From Agromyces protaetiae (GTDB lineage: Bacteria; Actinomycetota; Actinomycetes; Actinomycetales; Microbacteriaceae), in NCBI RefSeq assembly GCF_030866785.1, contig NZ_CP133018.1:434001-498000 (forward strand): 64,000 nucleotides of DNA, given 5' to 3'. Numbering within the stretch: position 1 is the stretch's first letter; each line of letters starts with the position of its first letter. The notes under the pieces were generated by a model that made no database searches, was not told the DNA's origin, and worked only from the letters and a program-made list of their open reading frames with translations. Shown one piece after another: positions 37,493 through 50,204 of this stretch. Made by a program: the position numbers and the translations under genes.

Positions 37493-39448
37493 GTGACCCA
37501 GGATTCCTCCGCTCCCCGCCGCCGCTCGAACTTCCGCGCGCCCACGCCCGGCTCAGTCGACGCTGATGCGTTGACCCGGGTGTTCGGTGAGACCGCCGCC
37601 CGCCGCTCCGAAGCACCCGATGCGGCCGAGACGCACGCCAACGAGTCGCGGGCCGCCGCCGAGGCGCCTGCAGTTCCCCTGTCGCCCGCGAAGCCGGACC
37701 CACGCATGATCGGTGACGTGCCGGCGCCCGCGAGCCCGGCCGTCCCGGCCTCGCCGGAGCGCGGCGGCGGCGCTCGGACGGGCCGCCGTGCGTCGGCCGA
37801 CCCGATCGACGTCCGAGCACCCGAACGCCGATCCCAGCGCACCGGTCGGCGGCGCGCCGCCGCCGAGCCGTCGGCACCGCCCGCATCGCGCGTCGACGGC
37901 GCGTCCGCTCCGCCCGAGGCGCCCCAGCCCGAGGCACGACTGGCCGAACCGGCCGTGCCCGAGACGGGTCCGATCGAGCTGGCCGTGTCCGAGGCCGCTC
38001 CGCCCACGGCGCCTCCGTTCACAGCGGCCGCGCCCGAGACGGGTCCGGCCGAGCTGGCCGTGCCCGAGGCCGCTCCGCCCACGGCGCCTCCGTTCACAGC
38101 GGCCGCGCCCGAGGCGCGACCGGCCGAGCCGGCAGCGTCCGACACCGCTCCGCCCACGACGGCCGTGCCCGAGACTGCTCCGGCCGAGCCGGCCATGCCA
38201 ATGGCTGGGCTGGCCGAACCGGGCGTGCCCGAGACGGGGCCGACCGAACCGGCTGTCCCCGAGGCCGTTCGAACCACGGCGGCCGTGCCCAAGACGGCAC
38301 CGACCGAGCCGACTGCGCCCGAGGCACGACCGGCCGAGCCGGCCGGTTCGGCAGCGCGCAACGAGACCGTGTTCCCGTGGCGGCTCACGCCGGAGGCGCC
38401 GGTCGACGTGCCCGACGGGCGCGCCCCGGCCGAGGAGCAAGCTCCCCGTCGCGGTCGCGGTCGCGGTCGCCGGCGCCTCGTCGTGGGTGCGTCCGCGGCC
38501 GCCCTGCTCGTCGTCACCGGCCTCGGTGCGCTCGCCGTGGTGAACGACGTGCCGGCGAGCCTGTTCGACGTGTCCGCCGCGAACGACCCGGCGCAGCCCG
38601 ATGCGCTCGCGGGCGCGGCATCGCCCGCGATCACGAGCGACCTGTCGGAGCCCGCGGCGCCCTTCACGGGCGGCACCTCGGTCAGCGTGACAGGCGAGCG
38701 CCTGGACGAGGTGACGCAGGTCTCGGTCGGCGGTGCGCCGGCCACGATCCTCGAGGCCTCTGCCGACCAGCTCACGTTCGCGGTGCCCGCCACGACCGAC
38801 GATGCCATCGGCGCGGCCGAGGTCGTCTTCGCCGACGCCGACGGGCGGCCCGTCAAGGTCGCGGTGCCCGCGTCCGGGGCCGCGGCGTCGGCCGAGGCAT
38901 CCGCGGGCTCCTCGTCCGAGCCGGAGGCCGCCGACGGGGCATCCGCCTCCGACTCGCTCACGCTCACCTACACGACCGATCCCGGCATCGATGCGCAGCT
39001 CGCCTACGTGCTCGCGCACTGGGACGACTACAACACCGCGGAGTATCCGGCGGTGCCCGGCAAGGATGCCGTGAACTTCGCCAGCCAGGCCCTGATCGCG
39101 CGCGGCTGGACCATGGACGACGCCTGGAACGTCGACCCGTCGACCGGCGCGATGTCCGCGGCGTGGTCGAGCTCGACCGCGCTGCGCGAGTACCTGCTCA
39201 CCCGCACCGACCGCGCGACCGAGCTGACCGACGCGCAGCGCGACCAGGTGAAGGCCGGCGACCTCGCCCAGTTCGACTGGGACGACTCGGGCGACCGCGA
39301 CCACACGGCCGTCGTCACGCGCGTCGAGCGCACCGACGCCGGCACGAAGGTCTGGGTCGCCAGTCACACGAAGGACGCCGATTACTGGGACGTCGACGCC
39401 GCACTCGCGTCGGGCGGCGGCTCGGTCAGCTGGTTCTCGATCCGCTGA
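37493..39448 (+). CDS. IPT/TIG-Amidase_6 paralog lacking the catalytic cysteine, with a long repetitive cytoplasmic arm
   Basis: A 651-residue paralog of the preceding gene. GTG 37493 is chosen by alignment; TTG 37424 is in frame. The first 325 residues are Ala/Pro/Glu-rich, with 25-residue repeats of the type PETGPAELAVPEAAPP, and end in RGRGRGRRR. One membrane span (about 330-350) follows, then an IPT/TIG domain and Amidase_6. In place of YDCANFASQ it reads KDAVNFASQ, so the nucleophile is Ala526, while the histidine in GDRDHTAVV is kept. It is therefore a likely pseudoenzyme that may bind, not cut, its target or assist the active paralog. The last 180 bp of the two genes are close to identical. 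Confidence 0.84.
   Translation: MTQDSSAPRRRSNFRAPTPGSVDADALTRVFGETAARRSEAPDAAETHANESRAAAEAPAVPLSPAKPDPRMIGDVPAPASPAVPASPERGGGARTGRRASADPIDVRAPERRSQRTGRRRAAAEPSAPPASRVDGASAPPEAPQPEARLAEPAVPETGPIELAVSEAAPPTAPPFTAAAPETGPAELAVPEAAPPTAPPFTAAAPEARPAEPAASDTAPPTTAVPETAPAEPAMPMAGLAEPGVPETGPTEPAVPEAVRTTAAVPKTAPTEPTAPEARPAEPAGSAARNETVFPWRLTPEAPVDVPDGRAPAEEQAPRRGRGRGRRRLVVGASAAALLVVTGLGALAVVNDVPASLFDVSAANDPAQPDALAGAASPAITSDLSEPAAPFTGGTSVSVTGERLDEVTQVSVGGAPATILEASADQLTFAVPATTDDAIGAAEVVFADADGRPVKVAVPASGAAASAEASAGSSSEPEAADGASASDSLTLTYTTDPGIDAQLAYVLAHWDDYNTAEYPAVPGKDAVNFASQALIARGWTMDDAWNVDPSTGAMSAAWSSSTALREYLLTRTDRATELTDAQRDQVKAGDLAQFDWDDSGDRDHTAVVTRVERTDAGTKVWVASHTKDADYWDVDAALASGGGSVSWFSIR
37958..38107 (+). 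repeat. 75-bp coding tandem repeat
   Basis: Two in-frame copies (37958-38032 and 38033-38107) of a 25-codon unit, with few differences, inside the cytoplasmic arm of the Cys-less paralog. Degenerate shorter units continue to about 38345. Confidence 0.85.
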
Positions 39449-39531
39449 TCCGCCGCCGCTGATCCGCGCTCGCGATCCGCGCGCCGCCGCTGAGCCGCGC
39501 CCCCCGAGCTGCACCCGCGCGCTCGACGGGC

Positions 39532-41346
39532 TCAGCCCGTCGCCAGCACATCGTCGAGCGCCGACACCCCGGCTGACGTGTCGAGCACGACGACCGAGCG
39601 CGCGGGGAGCACGAGCGCCGCGGCCTCGGCCGGCAGCGCGGCTGCGGCGTCGTGCTCGGTCAGGACGCCCGAGTGCAGCAGCACCCGCCCGCCGAGGGCG
39701 GTCGCCGCGCCGGCCGGGCCGAGGTTCACGGCGATCGCGATCGGGCCGCGGTGCACGATGACGGTGCGCGCCTCCTCGTCCACGTCGACCCGGGTGCCAT
39801 CGAGCCGCGGGTCGGTGATCTCCGGGCGCGCCTTGCGCAGCGCGATGAGCGACCGGTACCACTCGAGCATGCGCGTGTGCGGGGACCCGGCCGTCGCGTC
39901 GCCGGCATCGGCGGCCGGATAGGGTTCGCGCCAGTCGAGCTTCGACCGCCGGAACGTCTCGGGGTCCTGCGGGTCGGGCACGACGTCGGGGTCCCAGCCC
40001 ATGCGCGCGAACTCGGCGATGCGGCCCTCGGCGGTCGCTTTTCCGAGCTCGGGTTCCGGATGCGACGTGAAGAACTGCCAGGGCGTCGACGCGGCCCACT
40101 CCTCGCCCATGAACAGCATGGGCGTGAACGGCGAGAGCAGCGTGAGCGCGGCCGCGATGGCGAGTCCGCCTTCGTCGACGGATGCCCCGAGCCGGTCGCC
40201 GGCCGCCCGGTTGCCGATCTGGTCGTGGTCCTGGTCGAACACCACGAGGCGCCAGGCCGGGGTGCGCTCGAGATCGAGCGGCCGGCCGTGCTCGCGCCCG
40301 CGGAACGTCGATGTGGTGCGGGCGTGGAAGAACCCGCGTTCGAACACGTCGCGGAGCGCCGCGAGCGGTGCGAAGTCCTCGTAGTAGCCGACGGTCTCGC
40401 CCGACACCGCCACGTGCACCGCGTGGTGGAAGTCGTCGCTCCACTGCGCGTCGATGCCGTACCCGTGCGCTTCGCGCGGGCGGATCAGCTTCGGGTCGTT
40501 CAGGTCGCTCTCGGCGATGAGGGTGAGGGGCCGGCCGAGGTGCGCGGAGAGCGCGTCGACGCGCTCGGCGAGCGCTTCGAGCAGGTGCACCGCACGGTGG
40601 TCGACGAGCGCGTGCACCGCATCGAGCCGCAGCCCGTCCACGTGGTGGTCGCGCAGCCACATCAGCGCGTTCTCGATGATGAACTCGCGCACCTCGTCGG
40701 AGTCGGCGCCGTCGAGGTTGATCGATGAGCCCCAGGTGTTCGCGCGCCCTTCGTGCAGGTAGGGCCCGAACTCGGGCAGGTAGTTGCCGCTCGGGCCGAG
40801 ATGGTTGTAGACCACGTCCTGGATCACCGCGAGTCCGCGCGCGTGGCAGGCGTCGACGAATCGCTGATAGCCGGCGGGGCCGCCGTACGACTCCTGCACG
40901 GCGTACCAGAGCACGCCGTCATAGCCCCAGTTCCATTCGCCGTTGAAGGCGTTGACCGGCAGCACCTCGACGGCGTCGACGCCGAGCTCGACGAGATGGT
41001 CGAGCCGCTCGACGGCCGCGTCGAACGTGCCCTCGGGCGTGAAGGTGCCGATGTGCAGCTCGTAGATCACGCTGCCCGCGAGCTGGCGCCCGGTCCATGA
41101 CCCGTCCTGCCACACGTGCTCGGCCGGGTCGAACACGCGCGACAGTCCGTGCACCCCGTCGGGCTGCCACCGCGAGCGCGGGTCGGGCCGCGGCGTCTCG
41201 GCGTCGTCGATGAGGTACCCGTAGTCGCGGCCCTCGGCGGAGGTCGCCCACCAGCCGCCCGGCTCCTCGGTCATCGGATGTCTCGTCCCGTCGAGGTGCA
41301 GCGCCAGACGCTGCGCCTTCGGCGCCCACACGCGGAACTCGGTCAC
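39532..41346 (-). CDS. treZ: Malto-oligosyltrehalose trehalohydrolase
   Basis: A 604-residue GH13 enzyme that cuts trehalose from the maltooligosyl-trehalose made by TreY. GTG 41346 follows AGGGAGGA by 6 nt and begins [19 protein letters not shown], the N-terminal CBM48-like domain. Catalytic landmarks are [37 protein letters not shown] (nucleophile Asp) and [10 protein letters not shown] (acid Glu). It ends 83 bp from the convergent amidase paralog. Third gene of glgX-treY-treZ, 43 bp after treY. Confidence 0.94.
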   Translation of the reverse strand: MTEFRVWAPKAQRLALHLDGTRHPMTEEPGGWWATSAEGRDYGYLIDDAETPRPDPRSRWQPDGVHGLSRVFDPAEHVWQDGSWTGRQLAGSVIYELHIGTFTPEGTFDAAVERLDHLVELGVDAVEVLPVNAFNGEWNWGYDGVLWYAVQESYGGPAGYQRFVDACHARGLAVIQDVVYNHLGPSGNYLPEFGPYLHEGRANTWGSSINLDGADSDEVREFIIENALMWLRDHHVDGLRLDAVHALVDHRAVHLLEALAERVDALSAHLGRPLTLIAESDLNDPKLIRPREAHGYGIDAQWSDDFHHAVHVAVSGETVGYYEDFAPLAALRDVFERGFFHARTTSTFRGREHGRPLDLERTPAWRLVVFDQDHDQIGNRAAGDRLGASVDEGGLAIAAALTLLSPFTPMLFMGEEWAASTPWQFFTSHPEPELGKATAEGRIAEFARMGWDPDVVPDPQDPETFRRSKLDWREPYPAADAGDATAGSPHTRMLEWYRSLIALRKARPEITDPRLDGTRVDVDEEARTVIVHRGPIAIAVNLGPAGAATALGGRVLLHSGVLTEHDAAAALPAEAAALVLPARSVVVLDTSAGVSALDDVLATG

Positions 41347-41389
41347 GCCGGATCCTCCCTCCAGGCTCACGCCAGCTCTCCTCTGATGG

Positions 41390-43738
41390 TCACAGCCCTT
41401 CCACGTCCACGAGCAGCGCGACGGGGTACCGGTCGAGCACCTCGGCGAGCCGCAGCTCGCCGCCCTGGTGATGGCGCCCGGTGAGCACGTCGACGACCGG
41501 CGCGCTGCCGACGTCGACGACGGTGTCACCCCAGCCGCCGCGCCGGGCGAGTCCGACGGGCAGCCGGGTCGCGAGCGTGATCGCGCCGCCGCGGTCGAAC
41601 GCGACGAGATGACCCGCCGCGCCGCCGGATGCCGCGAGCGGCATATAGTCCATGAAGAGCTCGGGTCGGTCGCGGCGGAGCCGCAGGGCGCGGCTCGTGA
41701 CGAGCAGTTTGGCGGCACCGCCGGCGTCGACCTCGGGCAGCGCACCCGTGTCGAGTTCGGCCAGCATCCGGCGGCGCAGCGCAAAGTCGACCGCGCGCCG
41801 ATTGTCGGGGTCGACGAGCGACTGCTCCCACAGCTCGCTGCCCTGGTACACATCGGGCACGCCCGGCGCGGTCAGCTGGATGAGCTTGGCCGCGAGCGCG
41901 TTCGACCAGCCCGGCGCCTCGAGCAACGCCACCGCCTGTGCGACCAGGGCGCCGACGCGCGGGTCGTCGAAGACCGCGTCGACGGCCGCGTGCATGCGCG
42001 ACTCGAACGCCGCATCGGGCTCGGTCCAGGTCGTCGAGACGCCGGCTTCGCGGGCGGCCTTCTCGACATAGGCGTGCAGGCGCTCGCGGCTCGCGGGCCA
42101 GGCGCCGACGACCGCCTGCCAGAGCAGGTGTTCGAACGGGCCGTCACCGAGCGGTGCGAGCGCGCGCAGCTCCTGGAAGACCGCGGCCCACTCGGCCGGG
42201 AGCTCGGCGATGACGTCGAGGCGCGCACGCACGTCCTCGCCGCGCTTCGTGTCATGGGTCGACAGCGTGGTCATCGACCGAGGCATCCGCTCGAATCGAT
42301 CGCGCGATCGCGCGTGGAACTCGTCGACGTCGATGGCGAACTCAGCCGGGTCGCCGCCCACCTCCGTGAGGCTCGTGAGCCGGGTGTAGCGGTAGAAGGC
42401 GGTGTCCTCGACGCCCTTCGCCATGACCATGCCGCTGGTCTGCTGGAAGCGTCGCGCGGCCGGGTGCTCGGGGTCGGCGAGGATCGGGAGCAGACGCTCG
42501 ACGACCGGGGCGAGCTCTGGCCGGAGCTGCACCGTCCGCTGGGCGGCCTCGTGCAGATGCTCGACGCCGAAGGGCAGGTACGACCGGTAGACGGGGAACC
42601 ACGCGAGCAGCTCGGCGACGGCGTCGGCCACCGCGCCCGGAGCCTCGTCCGCCGAGGTCGCGTCGACGAGCATGCGATCGAGTCGCAGCACCTCCGAGCG
42701 CAGGATGCCGTCGGCGATCGCGCGCTTCGTGCCATGGATCATGGTCGCCCAGTGGGCCGTCTCGCCGCCGCGCAACGCGGTGTCGAGCTCGGTGAGCGGG
42801 GACTCGCCGGCCGGATCCACGAGCACGCGGTCGACGTCGGCGAGCGCGTCGTAGCCCGTCGTACCCTCGGTCGGCCACTCCTCGGGCATGCGTTCGTCGC
42901 CCTCGAGGATCTTCTCGACGAGCACGTACGCGCCGCCGGTCAGCTCAGCCAGCCGCGCGAGGTAGCCGCCAGGGTCGAGCAGCCCGTCGGGGTGATCGAT
43001 GCGGAGCCCGTCGACGAGACCTTCGCGCAGCCAGCGCAGCACCTCGACGTGGCTCTCGTCGAACACCCATGGCACCTCGACGCGGATCGCGGCGAGCGTG
43101 TTGACCGCGAAGAATCGCCGGTAGTTGAGGTCGTGGTCGGCGCGCCGCCAGTCGATGAGCTCGTAGTGCTGGCGGTCGTGGACGGCACGGGGGTCGTCGC
43201 CCGCGTGCGCGGTTCCGGATGCCACGGGGAAGCGGTGATCGTAATAGTGCAGCTCGAACCCTTCGCCGCTGTCGGACGTCGCGACGAGGCGCAGCGCGGA
43301 GACGTCGTCGGCGCTGCCGAGCACCGGGTGCCGCACGCGGCCGGCGCCGAACTCCCAGTCGATGTCGAACGCCTCCGCGTAGCGCGAGGCCCGGCCGTTC
43401 GCGAGCACGTCCCACCACCACGCCATCGCCGCGGGCGTCGCGACACCCACGTGGTTCGGCACGAGGTCGGCGAGCACGCCCATGCCGAGCGCGTGTGCCG
43501 CCGCGGACGCCCGCGAGAGAGCCTCGGGCCCGCCGCGGGCGGGGTCGACGAGCGAGTGGTCGACCACGTCGTAGCCGTGGTCCGAGCCGGCTTCCGCCTC
43601 GAGCAGCGGTGAGAGGTAGACCCAGTCCGCGCCGAGGTCGTGCAGGTAGTCGGTCACCGCCGCGACCGCATCCAGGTCGAACGCCTGCCGCACCTGGATG
43701 CGGTACGTCGAGACGGGCGTTCGCATGTCCGCGCTCAC
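41390..43738 (-). CDS. treY: Malto-oligosyltrehalose synthase
   Basis: A 782-residue GH13 isomerase that converts the terminal alpha-1,4 link of maltodextrin into alpha,alpha-1,1 (trehalosyl). GTG 43738 overlaps the glgX stop as GTGA. The start [39 protein letters not shown] is the family signature. Catalytic residues are in [13 protein letters not shown] and [12 protein letters not shown], and [11 protein letters not shown] is also diagnostic. It works between GlgX and TreZ in the cytoplasm. Confidence 0.95.
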   Translation of the reverse strand: MSADMRTPVSTYRIQVRQAFDLDAVAAVTDYLHDLGADWVYLSPLLEAEAGSDHGYDVVDHSLVDPARGGPEALSRASAAAHALGMGVLADLVPNHVGVATPAAMAWWWDVLANGRASRYAEAFDIDWEFGAGRVRHPVLGSADDVSALRLVATSDSGEGFELHYYDHRFPVASGTAHAGDDPRAVHDRQHYELIDWRRADHDLNYRRFFAVNTLAAIRVEVPWVFDESHVEVLRWLREGLVDGLRIDHPDGLLDPGGYLARLAELTGGAYVLVEKILEGDERMPEEWPTEGTTGYDALADVDRVLVDPAGESPLTELDTALRGGETAHWATMIHGTKRAIADGILRSEVLRLDRMLVDATSADEAPGAVADAVAELLAWFPVYRSYLPFGVEHLHEAAQRTVQLRPELAPVVERLLPILADPEHPAARRFQQTSGMVMAKGVEDTAFYRYTRLTSLTEVGGDPAEFAIDVDEFHARSRDRFERMPRSMTTLSTHDTKRGEDVRARLDVIAELPAEWAAVFQELRALAPLGDGPFEHLLWQAVVGAWPASRERLHAYVEKAAREAGVSTTWTEPDAAFESRMHAAVDAVFDDPRVGALVAQAVALLEAPGWSNALAAKLIQLTAPGVPDVYQGSELWEQSLVDPDNRRAVDFALRRRMLAELDTGALPEVDAGGAAKLLVTSRALRLRRDRPELFMDYMPLAASGGAAGHLVAFDRGGAITLATRLPVGLARRGGWGDTVVDVGSAPVVDVLTGRHHQGGELRLAEVLDRYPVALLVDVEGL

Positions 43739-45951
43739 TGCACCGGGGTGGTGATCGCGCCCGTGCCGGACTCCGAGTGGGCGGTGCGGCCGGCGAGCGA
43801 GGCGGCGACCGAGTGGTCGGGTTCGACCTCGGCCTCACGGTGGGCCCGCAGTACGAGCATCGACCGCTCTTCGAGCTCGAACGTGTCGCCGGCGCTCTTC
43901 GGCGCGCTGTCCGCCGTGCGACCGGCGGTGTCGATCACGACGTCCCAGGTCTGGTGCATGCGCCGGGGGATCGTGAAGCTCGTGGGCTCGGGCTCGGCGT
44001 TGTAGTAGAGCAGGAAGTCCACGTCGGTGATGGGCTCGCCGCGCGTATCGCGCTGCCGGATGCCATTGCCGTTGAGGTAGACGCCGACCGCCCGGCCGAG
44101 CGGTGCGTCCCAGTCCTTCGGCCGCATCTGGCTGCCGTTCGGCCGCAGCCAGACGATGTCGGGCAGCGGCCGCCCTTCGTTCTCGGCACCCTCTTCGGCT
44201 TCGACGGGGCGCCCGTCGAAGAACCGGTTGCGCCGGAAGGTCGGGTGGTCGTGTCGCAGCTGCAGCACCGCGGCGGTGAACTCGATGAGCGGACGGTCGG
44301 CCTCGTCCCAGTGCACCCAGCTCAACGCGGTGTCCTGCGCGTACGTGTTGTTGTTGCCCTGCTGGGTGCGGCCGAGCTCGTCGCCGTGCAGCAGCATCGG
44401 CACGCCCTGCGAGAGCAGCAGCGTGGCGATGAAGTTGCGCTGCTGACGGGCACGCAGCTGCAGCACCTCTGGGTCGTCGGTCTCGCCCTCCGCACCCGAG
44501 TTCCACGAGCGGTTGTGCGATTCGCCGTCGTTGTTGTCCTCGCCGTTGGCGTCATTGTGCTTCTCGTTGTACGACACGAGGTCGCGCAGGGTGAAGCCGT
44601 CGTGGGCCGTGACGAAGTTGATCGAGGCGACCGGCCGCCGGCCGTCGCTCTCGTAGAGGTCGGCCGAGCCCGTGATGCGCGCCGCGAACTCGCCGAGGGT
44701 CGACGGCTCGCCGCGCCAGAAGTCGCGGACGACGTCGCGGTACTTGCCGTTCCACTCGGTCCACTGCGGCGGGAAGTTCCCGACCTGGTAGCCGCCCGGG
44801 CCGATGTCCCACGGCTCGGCGATGAGCTTCACCTGCGAGACCACCGGATCCTGCTGCACGAGCTCGAAGAAGCTCGACAGCCGGTCGACGTCGTAGAACT
44901 CGCGTGCGAGGGTCGCCGCGAGGTCGAAGCGGAATCCGTCGACGCGCATCTCGGTGACCCAGTAGCGCAGGCTGTCCATGATCAACTGCAGCGAGTGCGG
45001 GCTGCGGACGTTCAGCGAGTTGCCCGTGCCCGTGTAGTCCGTGTAGTACCGCCGGTCGTCCTCCTCGAGCCGGTAGTAGGCCTGGTTGTCGATGCCGCGG
45101 AACGCGATCGTGGGGCCGAGGTGGTTGCCCTCGGCGGTGTGGTTGTAGACGACGTCGAGGATCACTTCGATGCCCGCCTCGTGCATGGCGCGCACCATGC
45201 TCTTGAACTCCTGCACCTGCTGGCCGAGCTCGCCGTTCGAGGCGTACTCGTTGTGCGGCGCGAAGAACCCGATGGTGTTGTAGCCCCAGTAGTTGCGCAG
45301 GCCCTTCTCGAGCAGGGTCGAGTCCTGCACGAACTGGTGCACCGGCATGAGCTCGATCGCGGTGATGCCGAGCTTCTTGAGGTGCTCGATCACCGCCGGG
45401 TGCGCGAGGCCGGCGTAGGTGCCGCGCTGCTCCTCGGGGACGTCGGGGTGCAGCTCGGTGAGGCCCTTCACGTGGGCCTCATAGATGACCGTCGACGAGT
45501 AGGGCGTGTTCGGGTGCCGGTCGCCGGCCCAGTCGAAGAACGGGTTCACCACGACCGAGTGCATGACGTGCGCGGCGGAGTCGTCGTCGTTGCGCGAGTC
45601 GGGGTCGCCGAAGTCGTAGCCGAACAGCGACTGGTCCCACGAGAACGCTCCCGCCATGGCCTTCGCGTACGGGTCGAGCAGGACCTTGTTCGGATTGTGC
45701 CGGTGCCCGTGCGTGGGATCGTACGGCCCGTGCACCCGGTAGCCGTACCGCTGTCCCGGCTGCACCTGCGGCAGGTAGGCGTGCCACACGAACGCGTCGA
45801 CGTCCTGCAGCTCGATGCGCGTCTCGGTGCCGTCCTCGCCGAAGAGGCACAGCTCGACGCGCTCGGCCGACTCGCTGAAGATCGCGAAGTTCGTGCCGCT
45901 CCCGTCGAAGGTCGCGCCGAGCGGATAGGCGGTGCCGGGCCAGGCTTCCAT
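43735..45951 (-). CDS. glgX: Glycogen debranching enzyme
   Basis: A 738-residue GH13 isoamylase-type enzyme (GlgX/TreX) that removes alpha-1,6 branches to release linear maltodextrin for TreY. ATG 45951 follows AAGGAG by 5 nt. It begins with a CBM48 domain ([26 protein letters not shown]); the barrel has [15 protein letters not shown] (Asp nucleophile) and [22 protein letters not shown] (Glu acid). First gene of the trehalose cluster, 155 bp downstream of pgm; that gap has no further gene. Confidence 0.95.
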   Translation of the reverse strand: MEAWPGTAYPLGATFDGSGTNFAIFSESAERVELCLFGEDGTETRIELQDVDAFVWHAYLPQVQPGQRYGYRVHGPYDPTHGHRHNPNKVLLDPYAKAMAGAFSWDQSLFGYDFGDPDSRNDDDSAAHVMHSVVVNPFFDWAGDRHPNTPYSSTVIYEAHVKGLTELHPDVPEEQRGTYAGLAHPAVIEHLKKLGITAIELMPVHQFVQDSTLLEKGLRNYWGYNTIGFFAPHNEYASNGELGQQVQEFKSMVRAMHEAGIEVILDVVYNHTAEGNHLGPTIAFRGIDNQAYYRLEEDDRRYYTDYTGTGNSLNVRSPHSLQLIMDSLRYWVTEMRVDGFRFDLAATLAREFYDVDRLSSFFELVQQDPVVSQVKLIAEPWDIGPGGYQVGNFPPQWTEWNGKYRDVVRDFWRGEPSTLGEFAARITGSADLYESDGRRPVASINFVTAHDGFTLRDLVSYNEKHNDANGEDNNDGESHNRSWNSGAEGETDDPEVLQLRARQQRNFIATLLLSQGVPMLLHGDELGRTQQGNNNTYAQDTALSWVHWDEADRPLIEFTAAVLQLRHDHPTFRRNRFFDGRPVEAEEGAENEGRPLPDIVWLRPNGSQMRPKDWDAPLGRAVGVYLNGNGIRQRDTRGEPITDVDFLLYYNAEPEPTSFTIPRRMHQTWDVVIDTAGRTADSAPKSAGDTFELEERSMLVLRAHREAEVEPDHSVAASLAGRTAHSESGTGAITTPVQ

Positions 45952-46106
45952 TGGGCTCCTTCAGGAACACGTGACGTGGGTGACGGAACTCATCATGCGT
46001 GGTCGCGGCAGGGCGCCTGAGCGGGTTGCGCGATCCCGGCGGCCATGCCATGCGCATCGACCGCGGCTCGCGCGCGGTGACTCACGCGAGCCGCGGCCCG
46101 CGCGAA

Positions 46107-47732
<1,626 letters not shown>

Positions 47733-47786
47733 GAGGCCAGTCTGCCCCGGCTCGACGGTCCGGCTCCACCCCTTGCGCTGCCTCGC

Positions 47787-49079
47787 TCAGCCGAGCAGCG
47801 CGTGCAGGCCGGTCGCGATCGAGAAGATGGCGAGCCCCGCGAGGGCTCCGACGACCGTGCCGTTGATCCTGATGAACTGCAGGTCGCGCCCGACCTGCAC
47901 CTCGATCTTGTCGGTCGCCTCGCGCGGGTCCCAGCGTTCCACGGTCTCGCTAATGACGCCCGCGATGTCGTGCCGGTACGTGCGCACGAGGTAGGCCGCG
48001 GCATCCGTCATCCAGGCGTCGGCCTTGGACTGGAGCACCGGATCGTCCGCGAGGCGCGTGCCGAACTCGAGCACCGCCTGCCGGAGCCCTTCGCGGAGCG
48101 CACTCGCCGGGTCGTCGAGCGCTTCGTCGAGCGTCGACTTGAGCGACGCCCACGCCTCGGCCGCGAACTCGCGCACGCGCGGGCTCTCGAGGAGGTCGAC
48201 CTTGAGCGCCTCGACCCGCGCGATCATGGCCTGATCGTGCTGCAGCCGGTCGGTCAGCTCGCGCAGGTAGGCGTCAACGGCGAGCCGCAACGGATGCTCC
48301 GGGTCGTCGCGGACCGCCCGGATGAAGCCGAGCGCCTCGCGGTGGGTGCGGTCGTCGACGAACCGGTCGACGATGCCGGGGAGCCAGCGGGGGAGCCGGG
48401 CGGAGACCATCCGCCCGAGCGCGTCGGGGTTCGCCTCGAGCCAGGCCTCCGCCTGCTCCACGAACGCGTCGACGGCGTGCCGGTGCTGGCCGGCGGCGAC
48501 GAGCTCCGAGCCGAGGCGGCCGATCGTCGGGCCCCAGTCGGGCGCGAAGAGGTGGCGGCGCGCGAGGCGCTCGATGACGTCTTCGACGTCCTCGTCGCCG
48601 AGCAGCGTCAGTGCGGCGCGCGCGGCGACCGCGGCCTCGTCGGTGAGCCGGCCGGCGTTCGCCGGTTCGCGGAGCCACTCACCGAGCCGGCGCGCCACGC
48701 CCATCGAGCGGAGCTTGCCGAGGACCACATCGTCGGAGAGGAACTCGAGCTCGACGAACGCGCCGAGCGTGCGCCCGATCTCGTCCTTCCGGGTCGGGAT
48801 GATCGCGGTGTGCGGGATCCGCAGGCCGAGCGGGTGCCGGAACAATGCGGTGACCGCGAACCAGTCCGCGATCGCGCCGACCATCGCCCCCTCGGCGGCG
48901 GCACGCACGTAGCCGAGCCACGGGTAGCGGTCCTGGAGGGCGAACGCCACCGCGAACACGATCGCGGCCAGCACCAACAGGCCGGTGGCGAGCCGCTTCA
49001 TCCGGCGGAGCGCGGCGAGGCGTTCCGCATCCGGGGTCCACGCGGCGGCGGACTGCGGTGTCGTGTCGAGCGTGGTCAT
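47787..49079 (-). CDS. DUF445 membrane protein
   Basis: A 430-residue protein of the DUF445 (YjiN-like) family. ATG 49079 follows AGGAGG by 6 nt. Membrane segments occur at both ends (ATGLLVLAAIVFAVAFALQD near residue 35, and GTVVGALAGLAIFSIATGLHALL at the C-terminus). Between them is a long alpha-helical region. The conserved 'GYVRAAAEGAMVGAIADWFAVTALFRHPLGLRIPHTAIIP' block identifies the family. Function is unknown; a role in envelope or septum maintenance has been suggested for relatives. It is 54 bp upstream of pgm and could be co-transcribed. Confidence 0.88.
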   Translation of the reverse strand: MTTLDTTPQSAAAWTPDAERLAALRRMKRLATGLLVLAAIVFAVAFALQDRYPWLGYVRAAAEGAMVGAIADWFAVTALFRHPLGLRIPHTAIIPTRKDEIGRTLGAFVELEFLSDDVVLGKLRSMGVARRLGEWLREPANAGRLTDEAAVAARAALTLLGDEDVEDVIERLARRHLFAPDWGPTIGRLGSELVAAGQHRHAVDAFVEQAEAWLEANPDALGRMVSARLPRWLPGIVDRFVDDRTHREALGFIRAVRDDPEHPLRLAVDAYLRELTDRLQHDQAMIARVEALKVDLLESPRVREFAAEAWASLKSTLDEALDDPASALREGLRQAVLEFGTRLADDPVLQSKADAWMTDAAAYLVRTYRHDIAGVISETVERWDPREATDKIEVQVGRDLQFIRINGTVVGALAGLAIFSIATGLHALLG

Positions 49080-49169
49080 GCCGGACCTCCTTGCGACTGC
49101 CTCACGGTACTCCCGGCGTACCGGCCGGCGTACCGGCGCCACGGTATCTTCACCGGTGCCCGCGCTGGC

Positions 49170-49175
49170 TAGGCT
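49170..49175 (+). promoter_or_regulatory. -10 box of leaderless pheA
   Basis: TAGGCT, then 7 nt, then ATG 49183; no ribosome-binding sequence lies before the start. Confidence 0.6.
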
Positions 49176-49182
49176 TGCCAGC

Positions 49183-50151
49183 ATGACGGATGCCGTGCCA
49201 CGCCCCTCGGAGACGTACTCGTATCTCGGGCCAGCCGGCACGTTCACGGAGGCCGCGCTCAAGCAGGTCCCCGAGGCGGCAGGCAAGCCGTGGCGGTCGG
49301 TGAACAACGTCGGCGAGGCGCTCGCCGACGTCACGAGCGGCCGCAGCGTGGCCGCGATGATCGCGATCGAGAACTCCATCGAGGGCGGCGTCTCGGCGGC
49401 GCAGGATGCGCTCGCGACCGTGCCCGGGCTCCGCATCATCGGCGAGGTGCTCGTGCCGGTGAACTTCGTGCTCGTCGCGCGTCCCGGCACGACGCTCGCC
49501 GATGTCCGGGTGGTCAATGCGCATCCGGTCGCGTACGCGCAGTCCCGCGGCTGGCTCGAGCGCAACCTGCCCGACCACGGCCACATCCCGGCGGCGAGCA
49601 ACGTGCAGGCGGCCACCTCGCTCTTCGACCCGGACAGCAACGCCGACGCCGCGGTCGCGCCGCCCGGCATCGTCGACCAGCTCGACGTCGGTGTGCTCGC
49701 GATGGACATCGGCGACAACCCGAACGCGGTGACGCGCTTCGTGCTCGTCAGCCGCTCGCGCCGCATTCCGCCGCCCACCGGCGCCGACAAGACCAGCCTC
49801 ATCGTCGAACTGCCCGACGACGAGCCGGGTTCGCTGCTCGCCATGCTCGAGCAGTTCTCCACCCGCGGCGTGAACATGTCGCTGCTGGAATCCAGGCCGA
49901 TCGGCGACGCGCTCGGGCGGTACCGCTTCGTCATCGACCTCGACGGGCACGTCGAGGACGAGCGCGTAGCCGACGCACTGCTCGGCCTCCGCCGGTTCAG
50001 CCCGCGCGTCATATTCCTCGGCTCGTACCCGAGCGCCGACCGCCGCGAGGTCGAGTACCACTCGAAGTACGACGATGAGATCTTCATCGAGGCGCGGGAC
50101 TGGCTGCGCGGCATCCTGACCGGCGAGCCGACGGGCGAACACGACGGCTGA
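49183..50151 (+). CDS. pheA: Prephenate dehydratase
   Basis: A 322-residue enzyme making phenylpyruvate in phenylalanine synthesis. SYLGPAGTFTEAAL opens the catalytic domain; IAIENSIEGGVSAAQDAL and NPNAVTRFVLVSR carry the substrate-binding Asn, Ser and Thr residues. The ACT regulatory domain from about residue 205 has LIVELPDDEPGSLLAMLEQFSTRGVNMSLLESRPIG, where ESRP is the Phe-binding feedback motif. It is the monofunctional actinobacterial form, without chorismate mutase. Divergent from DUF445 with a 103-bp gap. Confidence 0.95.
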   Translation: MTDAVPRPSETYSYLGPAGTFTEAALKQVPEAAGKPWRSVNNVGEALADVTSGRSVAAMIAIENSIEGGVSAAQDALATVPGLRIIGEVLVPVNFVLVARPGTTLADVRVVNAHPVAYAQSRGWLERNLPDHGHIPAASNVQAATSLFDPDSNADAAVAPPGIVDQLDVGVLAMDIGDNPNAVTRFVLVSRSRRIPPPTGADKTSLIVELPDDEPGSLLAMLEQFSTRGVNMSLLESRPIGDALGRYRFVIDLDGHVEDERVADALLGLRRFSPRVIFLGSYPSADRREVEYHSKYDDEIFIEARDWLRGILTGEPTGEHDG

Positions 50152-50204
50152 ACCTCCATCGGGACGCCTAAGCTGGCGGTGGCGCCACCCGAGAAGGAGG
50201 AGTC

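Noticed and set aside
37553..40660. A 1035-codon minus-strand frame across the amidase paralog and treZ
   Set aside because: It crosses two well-supported genes and consists of Arg/Gly/His-rich low-complexity sequence.
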